DNA from: Hofstenia miamia
Lineage: Eukaryota > Xenacoelomorpha > Acoela
Length of the DNA: 64,000 nt
Direction: 5' to 3'
NCBI GenBank assembly: GCA_004352715.1
Contig: SCFE01000021.1
Location: forward strand, 809,228-873,227
Shown: piece after piece, positions 24,777-34,419 of the stretch
Position numbering within the stretch: position 1 is the stretch's first letter
Layout: each line of letters opens with the position of its first letter
Program-made: the position numbers and the translations under genes
The notes under the pieces: model-generated
What the model was told of the DNA's origin: nothing
Databases searched by the model: none
What the model saw: only the letters and a program-made list of their open reading frames with translations

Positions 24777-24989
24777 AAGAAATAAAAATATGTATTGAGA
24801 TGATTGAGAAAAAAATACGTTGAATTTAATAAATATTACGATCTTATGAAAATGGCTGTTCATTTTCCAATAAGTCTTAGAGCAAAACTGATAAATTTAA
24901 GTGTCGTTATGTAGTAGTGTTCAGTGGAGATGTGCTGTGAGTTGAGAGGTGTTAAGTGTGAATGCATATAGTATATAGCTACATTGTTT

Positions 24990-25440
24990 AAACAAAGATA
25001 TGTTAAGTGATAGAAAATAAAAAGTACCTGTTTCATTTTGATGGATGTGGAGGATGAGGTATAGGTAGCAAGGAACAGCGTTTTGGAGAAGATACAGTTT
25101 GAGCATAGGAGATGTTTGTATTGCAAATAGGTGGATGAGAAATTCGGCAAGTGGAAAGAGAGCCTTTTAGTATTTGAGTAATGCAGGAAACTCCAGAGCG
25201 AGTGAGATGGATTCCGTCATGCTTGACTAGAAAATCAGAGTTTACAATTCGAGGTGAGAAGAAATCTATCAAAGACTGGAATAACTGAGATGTTCCTGGC
25301 AGATAGACTCCTAATTGTTTCATTGAATTCTTTGACGATGAAGTTTCTTCTAAAACTAGAATCATGACAGACGGGTGTGATCTCGAAGAAGTGAATAGAA
25401 TCGGGCGTAAATTTAGTGTGGATTTGATGAATGAGCAATT
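24990..25440 (-). pseudogene. LINE ORF1, SGNH esterase-type domain
   Basis: Reads ITPVCHDSSFRRNFIVKEFN, then VIPVFDRFLL, and after a 2-base deletion near 25252 continues in another frame as SPRIVNSDFLVKHDGIHLTR and SGVSCITQIL. The D-G-I-H-L block is the catalytic Asp/His region of SGNH esterases in CR1 ORF1 proteins, thought to act in membrane or RNP association. The homologous copy at 10243 keeps TTCTCTCACC where this one has TTCTCACC, which pinpoints the deletion. A stop follows the proline-rich tail PIPHPPHPSK. Confidence 0.75.
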
Positions 25441-25535
25441 TTTAGTTTGGCTTCGAAAATTTGAGCATTTGTAGTGTTGAGAGCATCGATGAGTGTTGAT
25501 GACGACGGTCTTTATAAAAATAATAATATTATTAA

Positions 25536-25605
25536 TGAGCCCTAGTGGTAAGGGTGAATACTAGAATTGGGCCATGAAGACGTAGGTTCGGGCCCTACTC
25601 CGAAC
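25536..25605 (+). ncRNA. tRNA-like, probable SINE head
   Basis: GAGCCCTAGTGGTAAGGG resembles a pol III A box and GGTTCGGGCCC (25585-25595) is a near-perfect B box / T-loop at the expected spacing (about 45 bases). No full cloverleaf with a clean acceptor stem was seen. The CCTAGTGGTAAGGG wording is typical of tRNA-derived SINE heads. Confidence 0.55.
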
Positions 25606-26168
25606 CTACCTTGCATGAAAGTTCCACAAAACAATTAAGGCCCTCAGTCCTTGGCAGGCCATAAGTGATTAGAGGATGTGAAGAATCTCTGGTCAACAGA
25701 CGGAGGCCACAATCGGAGTGTGGACTCAAGAAGTGGCAGTAGAGGATGCACACAGACCAATGGATGACTGCATTAGTGAACAGATTAGCAAACCAGAACA
25801 GTATTTGAGTGTTACGGAAGAAACAAACCAGTTGAGAAGAGTTGTAGGAAGATGATCTTGGATAATGGAAGAAAGCCGAAGCAGGAATAGAGGTTACAGA
25901 GCAGAGGCTTGCCAGACAGGTGAGAAAGTTGCAGCTGGATGAGAGTAAAGTTAGAAGAAGAGTTGAACAGCCCAAGCAAAGGAAGATGAAGTTGTGGATT
26001 TGAGACAGAAGCAACAGAAACAGTAGATGTAGAAGCTGAAGCAGCAATAACAGAAGCGATGAAGAAAGAAATAGATTAGAGAAGTTGATTCCCAGTTCTT
26101 AGAGGAATTATGAAAATTAAGTTAGCTAGCTGTAGAGACAGGTTAGGTCAATGAAGTTTTAGAGAGCA
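25606..26168 (+). other. GC-richer, purine-rich stretch after the tRNA-like head
   Basis: The plus strand is A/G-rich and in one frame reads a charged, coiled-coil-like peptide (RLARQVRKLQLDESKVRRRV). The opposite strand has a 150-codon ORF rich in Leu/Ser that is probably a shadow. Either a long SINE body or a worn Gag-like block; not identified. Confidence 0.35.
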
Positions 26169-26830
26169 GTGGCGCAGCCAGGGGCGTCACGATGCCATGA
26201 TCCCTTGGGTTGGTCAGCCATATCCTATTTCGCAATTTTTAGTCTGTCTTGCCCCTTCATAAGCACACTCTCTATTCCCGTCTTTCACTTAAGAATACTT
26301 GATAGCGAATTTCTTCTTTGTTCTTTTCTTTGGGTGAATTCAATTCGATTTGGAATCAAAATTCTCGGTTTTGGTTTGTTTCAGTTTGTTTGAAAAAATG
26401 AATATTAGAAAAATAAATGCAGCAGTAGTGTATATAAGTGAGGCTTGGTTACACAAACTGACATTTTGACCTCTGCGATATCGAGGGGGTGTTTGCAAAT
26501 GTTAATTAATGAGTCATCTAATTGATACTTGGCGCTAAGTGCTTTGAAGATCTCGCTAATTGATTTTTTTGGCAGCTTACTAATGGATTTTCAGTGACGT
26601 CACATATTTTTAAGTGCATCTACTAATGGATTTTCAATTAGTGATGCTTTTAATTGATTTACATGTTAGGGCTACTTTTTGGTATGAGTAATTTTTGATA
26701 TCACAATTGTTTGCATTACGCCATGTTAATATATACCGTATTATAACAACCCCTTTGTGGGCACGTTTATCGTATCACGAGTTTTTCAACCAATAATTAA
26801 TTTTCATAATTTACAAGTACATTTAACTCG
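26169..26830. other. Non-coding interval with a direct repeat
   Basis: Starts with CAGTGGCGCAGCCAGGGGC (about 26167-26185), a sequence often found at DNA-transposon ends, without a detected partner. ACTAATGGATTTTCA occurs twice (about 26579 and 26630), and a CRE-like TGACGTCACA lies at 26595-26604. Confidence 0.4.
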
Positions 26831-27830
26831 NNNNNNNNNNNNNNNNNNNNNNNNNNNNNNNNNNNNNNNNNNNNNNNNNNNNNNNNNNNNNNNNNNNNNN
26901 NNNNNNNNNNNNNNNNNNNNNNNNNNNNNNNNNNNNNNNNNNNNNNNNNNNNNNNNNNNNNNNNNNNNNNNNNNNNNNNNNNNNNNNNNNNNNNNNNNNN
27001 NNNNNNNNNNNNNNNNNNNNNNNNNNNNNNNNNNNNNNNNNNNNNNNNNNNNNNNNNNNNNNNNNNNNNNNNNNNNNNNNNNNNNNNNNNNNNNNNNNNN
27101 NNNNNNNNNNNNNNNNNNNNNNNNNNNNNNNNNNNNNNNNNNNNNNNNNNNNNNNNNNNNNNNNNNNNNNNNNNNNNNNNNNNNNNNNNNNNNNNNNNNN
27201 NNNNNNNNNNNNNNNNNNNNNNNNNNNNNNNNNNNNNNNNNNNNNNNNNNNNNNNNNNNNNNNNNNNNNNNNNNNNNNNNNNNNNNNNNNNNNNNNNNNN
27301 NNNNNNNNNNNNNNNNNNNNNNNNNNNNNNNNNNNNNNNNNNNNNNNNNNNNNNNNNNNNNNNNNNNNNNNNNNNNNNNNNNNNNNNNNNNNNNNNNNNN
27401 NNNNNNNNNNNNNNNNNNNNNNNNNNNNNNNNNNNNNNNNNNNNNNNNNNNNNNNNNNNNNNNNNNNNNNNNNNNNNNNNNNNNNNNNNNNNNNNNNNNN
27501 NNNNNNNNNNNNNNNNNNNNNNNNNNNNNNNNNNNNNNNNNNNNNNNNNNNNNNNNNNNNNNNNNNNNNNNNNNNNNNNNNNNNNNNNNNNNNNNNNNNN
27601 NNNNNNNNNNNNNNNNNNNNNNNNNNNNNNNNNNNNNNNNNNNNNNNNNNNNNNNNNNNNNNNNNNNNNNNNNNNNNNNNNNNNNNNNNNNNNNNNNNNN
27701 NNNNNNNNNNNNNNNNNNNNNNNNNNNNNNNNNNNNNNNNNNNNNNNNNNNNNNNNNNNNNNNNNNNNNNNNNNNNNNNNNNNNNNNNNNNNNNNNNNNN
27801 NNNNNNNNNNNNNNNNNNNNNNNNNNNNNN
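26831..27830. other. Assembly gap, 1000 N
   Basis: Exactly 1000 N; length is presumably a placeholder or an estimate. Confidence 0.98.
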
Positions 27831-27939
27831 GAATTTTATATGTTTATGAGATCTAAGAGAGCATAATAATGAATATTATTTTACTTGCAAGCATTAGCTC
27901 ATATATTATTTATGATTAAGTGTAAATCAGATGTCACTA

Positions 27940-28019
27940 GTGGTCCACCAGTGGTCCACTGGTGGGAACTGGTGGCGCTATGCCACTCATTCCCCACCAG
28001 TGGACCACTGGTGGTGGCT
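27940..28019. repeat. Nested palindrome (double hairpin)
   Basis: Two 21-base arms (27945-27965 and 27994-28014), each itself palindromic around a central T or A with CCACCAGTGG and CCACTGGTGG halves, are exact reverse complements of each other. The spacer (GGAACTGGTGGC...GCCACTCATTCC) adds further pairing. The whole can fold as one long stem or as two small hairpins. Confidence 0.9.
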
Positions 28020-28370
28020 ACATGGGTACGTTCTATATTTTCAACTGATCACCGCCAATTGCATTTCAATTCCACGTTTTCTAAATACGTATAAGGATTT
28101 GTTAAAATAGATGACAGCTATTTTGGATAATTATTGTACAAGCAGTTTGGAACATAAATTGGGAAGAAAAGATTTCTATATTAAGGAAACTCAACAAGAC
28201 CTACACTTAATTACGTGCCGTAATGTTTATTGTTGAGAATTCAATAAAGATAATTACATTATTCGATTTCGAAAAAAATATTAAGAAAAGCTTGGATCAG
28301 AAATATTTTAAGTCCATTACGTGCGCATGCACGCAATCATTAATCTAGGTTCAAGTTCCAATTCAATAGA

Positions 28371-29262
28371 TATCAGTTAAATTTCAAGTTCAATTTGTGA
28401 TGATAAACACAAAAGCAAAAAATGCGCACTACTGACTGTGGCAATAATGAGACATCGAATCACTGAATCACCATCTGAAGAAGAGATATTGACTGCCTTG
28501 TTCATAGAAGAGTTTGAAACATACGATTCTCGAAAAAATGAGGATGAAGTATTATTTGAATATAAAAATTGTTTTTAGTGTTTTGGAGATTGACCCAAAA
28601 CGTTTACCCTCCAATTTGTCAGAATACGCTAAAACCGTAATGATCCGACATGCAAGTTTAAGGGAAAATTAGTGACATTTTAACTCAGTGGGAAATTTTG
28701 TTTCAAATAAGCGAAGCTCTCTAGATCTAGATGACGATAATATTGAAAAACTTTTATTGTTATAGCATTTTATTTGTAAATTATGTAAAAAACGTATATG
28801 TGGTATTTTATATTAAATGTAATAACAAATAACATATATTAACAAGAAAAGGCTTTTAGTAAGTAATAAATAATAATATATAAAAATACAATAAATTTAA
28901 CTTGTCAGCAAATACGTTGTTTACTTGTTTTTAATAGTCTGACCGGTCACCGGTTAAACGGCCAATAAACGGCGAATGTTCATTGCAGCCGGTCGTCGGT
29001 TACCAATAAGCATTTTTGACCGGTTGCAGCTCTCGTAAATATTACGATCGGGTCAGGTTCGGGTCAAGGTTTACCTCGTTCGTTTCGTGAAAAGATTTTC
29101 TCAAATAGGAGGGATGATTGTCTATATCTGCGCTTTTTAACTGTTTCCTAGCATTTAAAATTTTGAAACAATTTTTTCTGTTCGTTGTTGTACTCGCTGT
29201 TTCAAATCAAGTTTTTTCATTTCTTAAACTACAAGTTTTTCAACATTTATTGTCATCTAGAT
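28371..29262 (+). repeat. Large inverted repeat 1, left arm
   Basis: Matches 32168-33109 in reverse complement almost base for base. The inner edge meets a 1000-N gap. The arm carries the end of a hAT transposase and a GACCGGTT-rich region. Identity far above that of old repeats elsewhere in this window suggests a recent event or an assembly duplication. Confidence 0.93.
28447..28765 (+). pseudogene. hAT transposase C-terminal (dimerisation) region
   Basis: Segments in successive frames read SEEEILTALFIEEFETYDSR, then LPSNLSEYAKTVMI, then FNSVGNFVSNKRSSLDLDDD with NIEKLLLL and a stop. The order 'acidic Tyr block, LP-x-LS-x-AK, F-x-x-G-x6-KR-x-x-L...L' is the hATC dimerisation domain at the end of hAT transposases. 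At least two frameshifts break it. About 270 bases downstream is AGAGCTGCAACCGGTC (minus sense), which looks like a hAT terminus, consistent with the element's 3' end. Confidence 0.7.
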
Positions 29263-30262
29263 NNNNNNNNNNNNNNNNNNNNNNNNNNNNNNNNNNNNNN
29301 NNNNNNNNNNNNNNNNNNNNNNNNNNNNNNNNNNNNNNNNNNNNNNNNNNNNNNNNNNNNNNNNNNNNNNNNNNNNNNNNNNNNNNNNNNNNNNNNNNNN
29401 NNNNNNNNNNNNNNNNNNNNNNNNNNNNNNNNNNNNNNNNNNNNNNNNNNNNNNNNNNNNNNNNNNNNNNNNNNNNNNNNNNNNNNNNNNNNNNNNNNNN
29501 NNNNNNNNNNNNNNNNNNNNNNNNNNNNNNNNNNNNNNNNNNNNNNNNNNNNNNNNNNNNNNNNNNNNNNNNNNNNNNNNNNNNNNNNNNNNNNNNNNNN
29601 NNNNNNNNNNNNNNNNNNNNNNNNNNNNNNNNNNNNNNNNNNNNNNNNNNNNNNNNNNNNNNNNNNNNNNNNNNNNNNNNNNNNNNNNNNNNNNNNNNNN
29701 NNNNNNNNNNNNNNNNNNNNNNNNNNNNNNNNNNNNNNNNNNNNNNNNNNNNNNNNNNNNNNNNNNNNNNNNNNNNNNNNNNNNNNNNNNNNNNNNNNNN
29801 NNNNNNNNNNNNNNNNNNNNNNNNNNNNNNNNNNNNNNNNNNNNNNNNNNNNNNNNNNNNNNNNNNNNNNNNNNNNNNNNNNNNNNNNNNNNNNNNNNNN
29901 NNNNNNNNNNNNNNNNNNNNNNNNNNNNNNNNNNNNNNNNNNNNNNNNNNNNNNNNNNNNNNNNNNNNNNNNNNNNNNNNNNNNNNNNNNNNNNNNNNNN
30001 NNNNNNNNNNNNNNNNNNNNNNNNNNNNNNNNNNNNNNNNNNNNNNNNNNNNNNNNNNNNNNNNNNNNNNNNNNNNNNNNNNNNNNNNNNNNNNNNNNNN
30101 NNNNNNNNNNNNNNNNNNNNNNNNNNNNNNNNNNNNNNNNNNNNNNNNNNNNNNNNNNNNNNNNNNNNNNNNNNNNNNNNNNNNNNNNNNNNNNNNNNNN
30201 NNNNNNNNNNNNNNNNNNNNNNNNNNNNNNNNNNNNNNNNNNNNNNNNNNNNNNNNNNNNNN
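29263..30262. other. Assembly gap, 1000 N
   Basis: Exactly 1000 N inside inverted repeat 1. Confidence 0.98.
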
Positions 30263-30408
30263 GTTTCCTAAATTATTCAATATCACTATGGAACAAATTA
30301 GATTACAGTACAAGAAGTGAAAAAAACTATACAATATTTAAGAAGAAGTTGAAAAACATGATTACAGAACAAAATATCAATTATCTGACTAATTATAGAA
30401 TAAGATGA
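30263..30408 (+). pseudogene. LINE reverse-transcriptase C-terminal fragment
   Basis: Reads FLNYSISLWNKLDYSTRSEK then FKKKLKNMITEQNIN and a stop. The pattern 'S-x-x-LWN-x-L...F-x-K-x-L' is the conserved end of non-LTR retrotransposon ORF2 proteins. The upstream part is hidden in the gap; a TA-rich tail follows. Confidence 0.7.
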
Positions 30409-30589
30409 GCAACTCAAGAACAATAAGTAAAAATATTTATTAAGTTATATGTAATTTATAAACTTAACCAAGAAACAAACATTTACTGACATAACAAAGC
30501 TCATATGAAGAAAGTTGCATTATTTATGTTCTTAATAAGTTTGTAAACTTAATACATGTATATGTACATAAGAACTTAAATATATGTTG

Positions 30590-30720
30590 TTGTTGTTAAA
30601 TATATATATATAATACATCTTTATATATATGTATATATTGTATATATATGTATATATGTGTATATATATATATAAAATATTATATATATATATTTATATA
30701 TGTATATATATATATCTTTT
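30590..30720. repeat. (TA)n-rich microsatellite
   Basis: Runs of TA with TATG and AAAT interruptions between the LINE fragment and the minisatellite. Confidence 0.95.
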
Positions 30721-31270
30721 TCTAGAATTCCAGAAGTCAATATAAGAATATTTAGAAAGGAATAAAACGTTGTCTAGAATTCCAGTATTGAATATTATCA
30801 TATTTAGAATAGAAATTAACGTTGTCTAGAATTCCAAGATGGAATATAATGATTTTAGACTAGACTTAAGGTATTTTAGAATTCCAGGATTGAAGATAAT
30901 ATATTTAGAATTGAAATTAACGTTTTATAGAATTCCAGAAGTGAATATAAGAATATTTAGAAAGGAATAAAAGGTTTTCTAGAATTCCAGAATTGAATAT
31001 AATCATATTTAGAATAGAAATTAACATTGTNNNNNNNNNNNNNNNNTAGAATTCCAGGATTGAAGATAATATATTTAGAATTGAAATTAACGTTTTATAG
31101 AATTCCAGAAGTGAATATAAGAATATTTAGAAAGGAATAAAAGGTTTTCTAGAATTCCAGAATTGAATATAATCATATTTAGAATAGAAATTAACGTTGT
31201 CTAGAATTCCAGTATTGAATATTATTATATTTAGAAAGAAATTAACGTTGTCTAGAATTCCAGAATTGAA
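30721..31270. repeat. Minisatellite, ~51-bp unit
   Basis: About ten tandem units, each beginning TCTAGAATTCCAGAA and continuing with a TGAATATAAT...TATTTAGAA...GAAATTAACGTTG pattern. Starts at 30721, 30773, 30825, about 30875, 30925 and 30978 give a 50-53 bp period. A 16-N gap (31031-31046) lies inside, probably from collapsed units. Two related subtypes alternate. One further unit stands alone at 32088-32135. Confidence 0.92.
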
Positions 31271-31289
31271 AAACAGCCAATGACAGGTG

Positions 31290-31978
31290 CAAATTACAGA
31301 CAATATAATAATAAATGTGAAAAACGTACTGGTACCCTTTTATCAAAATGTCATCTGCGTGAGAAATTTCTGTAACAACACGTCCTTCAGAAGAAAAAGA
31401 TTTCTCAATTGCATACGAATATTAATGGGTATCTCTAAGTGCTCGTAGACATGGAAAAGTGTAATAATATCGAATTTTTAGATTTTTCAATGACATCTTT
31501 TGCAGAATATATTCCAACATGCGATGACATATGCTCTTGTAATGCGTTTAAGGCCCCATTTTTAATCTCAACTAAGGATGTTTGTGTATCTTTACTGTTA
31601 AATTTTGGCAGTTTCATCAACTCTTGAGTTGCCACAAACGACATCCAACCACTTTTTGGCAAAAATAGATGGAGCAAAATCGCCTGCTTGGTGCTTGTCA
31701 TCACTGTAACACTTTTGCAAGACCTTCTGATAATCTCTTACATTCCAATAGGTTAAGTAATCTTTTTCTTGATAATGATCATTTCCTAGTGATTTCTTCT
31801 CCAGTAAACTTAAAATGAATTTCCCGCTGCTTGTTACATGAGCTCTAGCAGTGCTATCACCACATACACCAACTAGGAATACTTTGTTTAAATCTTCACA
31901 TGACGCAAATCCCAATCTTTCTAAATTTGTGAACAGGCTACACAGTAGATAATTTTGCTCACACTTAATGAAATACAT
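31290..31978 (-). pseudogene. Unrecognised coding block enclosed by minisatellite
   Basis: Two overlapping minus-strand frames: 31978-31598 reads MYFIKCEQNYLLCSLFTNLE, FLVGVCGDSTARAHVTSSGK and KDYLTYWNVRDYQKVLQKCY; 31704-31435 reads SGWMSFVATQELMKLPKF and ALNALQEHMSSHVGIYSAKD. Composition is clearly protein-like and higher in GC than the flanks. A frameshift near 31600-31690 probably joins them, and coding-like sequence seems to continue to about 31290. The phrase 'GVCGDS-ARA' loosely resembles the 'CD-PAR' motif of some CACTA-like transposases; I do not consider that enough to name it. Confidence 0.45.
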
Positions 31979-32436
31979 TTTAAGGTCGAATTGAAATTAT
32001 TTATTATATATAATAAAGAAATAAATAAGTCCTATTACTTTCAAAACTTATACACATTGCAGTGAAGTTCTATTGAAATTAATGCTGTCTAGAATTCCAG
32101 AATTGAATATAATGAATTCCAAGATTGAAGATTTCAATTGCTCTAAATACTTCATGTTATTTCACTGTCTAGATGACAATAAATGTTGAAAAACTTGTAG
32201 TTTAAGAAATGAAAAAACTTGTTTTGACGCAGCGAGTACAACAACGAACAGAAAAAATTGTTTCAAAATTTTAAATGCTAGGAAACAGTTAAAAAGCGCA
32301 GATATAGACAATCATCCCTCCTATTTGAGAAAATCTTTTCACGAAACGAACGAGGTAAACCTTGACCCGAACCTGACCCGATCGTAATATTTACGAGAGC
32401 TGCAACCGGTCAAAAATGCTTATTGGTAACCGACGA

Positions 32437-32532
32437 CCGGCTGCAATGAACATTCGCCGTTTATTGGCCGTTTAACCGGTGACCCCGGCTGCAATGAACA
32501 TTCGCCGTTTATTGGCCGTTTAACCGGTGACC
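32437..32532. repeat. 48-bp tandem duplication
   Basis: A unit starting CCGGCTGCAATGAACATTCG is repeated back-to-back with period 48 in the right arm only; the left arm has one copy near 28940. Confidence 0.93.
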
Positions 32533-32711
32533 GGTCAGACTATTAAAAACAAGTAAACAACGTATTTGCTGACAAGTTAAATTTATTGTATTTTTATATA
32601 TTATTATTTATTACTTACTAAAAGCCTTTTCTTGTTAATATATGTTATTTGTTATTACATTTAATATAAAATACCACATGTACGTTTTTTACATAATTTA
32701 CAAATAAAATG

Positions 32712-33031
32712 CTATAACAATAAAAGTTTTTCAATATTATCGTCATCTAGATCTAGAGAGCTTCACTTATTTGAAACAAAATTTCCCACTGAGTTAAGAT
32801 GTCACTAATTTTCCCTTAAACTTGCATGTCGGATCATTACGGTTTTAGCGTATTCTGACAATATTGAGGGTAAACGTTTTGGGTCAATCTCCAAAACACT
32901 AAAAACAATTTTTATATTCAAATAATACTTCATCCTCATTTTTTTCGAGAATCGTATGTTTCAAACTCTTCTATGAACAAGGCAGTCAATATCTCTTCTT
33001 CAGATGGTGATTCAGTGATTCGATGTCTCAT
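32712..33031 (-). pseudogene. hAT transposase C-terminal region, second copy
   Basis: Inverted copy of 28447-28765 within the right arm, with the same frameshift pattern and only scattered differences. Shared lesions mean the duplication happened after the transposase had already decayed, or that both arms are one locus assembled twice. Confidence 0.7.
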
Positions 33032-33110
33032 TATTGCCACAGTCAGTAGTGCGCATTTTTTGCTTTTGTGTTTATCATCACAAATTGAACTTGAAATTTA
33101 ACTGATATCN

Positions 33111-33668
33111 ATTACTCGATCCCAAAAATTATTATGTGAACTAATCTTTTTACATTTACGTATGGTAAATAAGTTTCTTGAATTTTTTCTTGATTCTCTT
33201 GAATTAGTTAAGCACACATAATCATAGGGATTTACTTTGTATAATCCATTTAAAAGCTTGTTAAAATATAGTAGGTCATATAATTGGAATTGGATAGCAA
33301 TTGGAAAAATTTTTAATTTAAATATGCAACTATATTCAATTCTGTCCTTAGAATTAAATACCCAATGAAGGCATCTCTTTTGAAATCTTTCCATTGCTTG
33401 AAATTGAACTCTAGAAGGCCACCAGCATTGAGAAGCATATGTTAAAATGGATAAAATGCAGCTTTTATAAATTTTCAATTTGGTATTAAAATTAGTGACA
33501 ATTGGCACATTTCTTCTTACAAAGAATAAAATGCGTAATCCTTGTTGCATAACATTTTCAAAGTGAGCATTCCATTTCAAATTATGTGAAATGATCAGAC
33601 CAAGATCTTTTACTGTATCTACAGATGGTATATTACTGTTTCCTATAGTTAGAGGAGGAAATATATGT
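33111..33668 (-). pseudogene. LINE reverse-transcriptase thumb and C-terminal fragment
   Basis: Reads VDTVKDLGLIISHNLKWNAH, then YKSCILSILTYASQCWWPSR and MERFQKRCLHWVF, then FDLLY-type helices to a truncation at the single N (33110). 'DLG-x-I-x-x-L-x-W-x-x-H' and 'Y-x-S-x-L-x-I-LTYAS-x-x-W' are the standard blocks after the RT palm in CR1/jockey-type LINEs. Open for about 185 codons, so comparatively young. The expected last block 'LWN-x-L' is not here but a related one exists at 30263 in the opposite orientation. Confidence 0.85.
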
Positions 33669-33933
33669 ACATCTTTTTATATATATATATATCCATTGTG
33701 GAAAATTGGTGCTAAGCATTTATGTATTTTGTAAAACTTATTTAGGGCAGTTATCGCGAATTTAGTTTCATATTTAGTGTGTTTTGTATCCTGTTAAATC
33801 ACTGGCTACTAAAATTTATTCAAAATGACGAAACCAGTTAAACTTTATAGATAACTGCAAACAATGCGTAAGGCCACCGAAAGAGTAGCTGCCCTTCAAT
33901 TGGTTGAGCAGCAAGAAAAGCTGAGGTTTGTTA

Positions 33934-34328
33934 CTATAAATAGAAATCTAGGCGTGGTCTACACCTTATCGATTGACCTCAGTGGATCACGGGAAAAGTA
34001 TAAATAGGCCGATGGGAAAACATTAAAAAACAGAGTAAAAGATAAAGAGAGAGCAATTGAAGACAGCAGAGAAAACAGAGAAGCAGTAAATTGGGACCAC
34101 AACAGTAGAAGAAAGTACTGTCGGTTCTCTTCAAACATTATTAGAAGAAATTGGCACAAAGCTAGAGTGCAGAAATCAGAAACATCCCATCCGCTACCCC
34201 ACATATTTTATCCTCGTTGTTTAAAGTGTGTGACAAAAGACATACTTGGTAAGATCTTCCCTTGTTCTGTTTGCACTAATTGATTTCTTAGGGTTTCGTG
34301 ATATATAGAGTGTTATATTAGCAATAAA
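33934..34328 (+). promoter_or_regulatory. Possible LTR-like promoter region
   Basis: Two TATA-box matches (CTATAAATAG at 33934, GTATAAATAG at 33999), a purine-rich stretch, and AATAAA at 34323-34328. The layout could be an LTR or a small gene's promoter and 3' end. A short Cys-containing peptide (CLKCVTKDILGKIFPCSVC) is encoded near 34215-34275. No paired LTR or primer site was confirmed. Confidence 0.25.
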
Positions 34329-34419
34329 GTGTTCAAAATAAACGTTAGTAAACTATTCTGTTGTAATTCACAGTACCCAAACTTGTTTAGTTAGAATTAT
34401 TAACAGTTTTGCATAAGTA

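Larger units (their letters stand above)
22637..25500 (-). mobile_element. Near full-length, decayed CR1-like LINE
   Basis: All hallmarks run in order on the minus strand: ORF1 with an SGNH-esterase-like region (about 25500-24990), a 2A-like or ORF2-leader motif SGDVKPYPGP (24735-24776), an APE endonuclease piece with VTETWLNDDTNPNLF, reverse-transcriptase block NYRPICISHPFSKLFEKLLN then KKQFGFRSGSSTQDAILSI (23690-23870), and a C-terminal segment KKFRKKLRRFLLN (about 22840). The element ends in a (TTA)n tail on its own strand (22637-22676). Multiple frameshifts and stops are present, including TGA in place of the conserved Trp in 'V-W-N-N-L'. It lies immediately beside the Tc1 terminus. Confidence 0.85.
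32168..33109 (-). repeat. Large inverted repeat 1, right arm
   Basis: Reverse complement of 28371-29262, longer by a 48-bp tandem duplication (32437-32532). Its outer edge is the single N at 33110, after which unrelated LINE sequence begins, so the true outer boundary is unknown. Confidence 0.93.

Noticed and set aside
25595-26047. 150-codon minus-strand ORF rich in Leu, Ser and Cys
   Set aside because: It is the complement of a purine-rich tract after the tRNA-like head and has no ordered motif, so probably a shadow.
26757-27866. Long ORFs spanning 26831-27830 and similar ones over the other 1000-N gaps
   Set aside because: They consist of unknown bases read as open; the flanking real codons show no coding evidence, except for the polymerase at 63302-63884 and the LINE end at 30263-30408.
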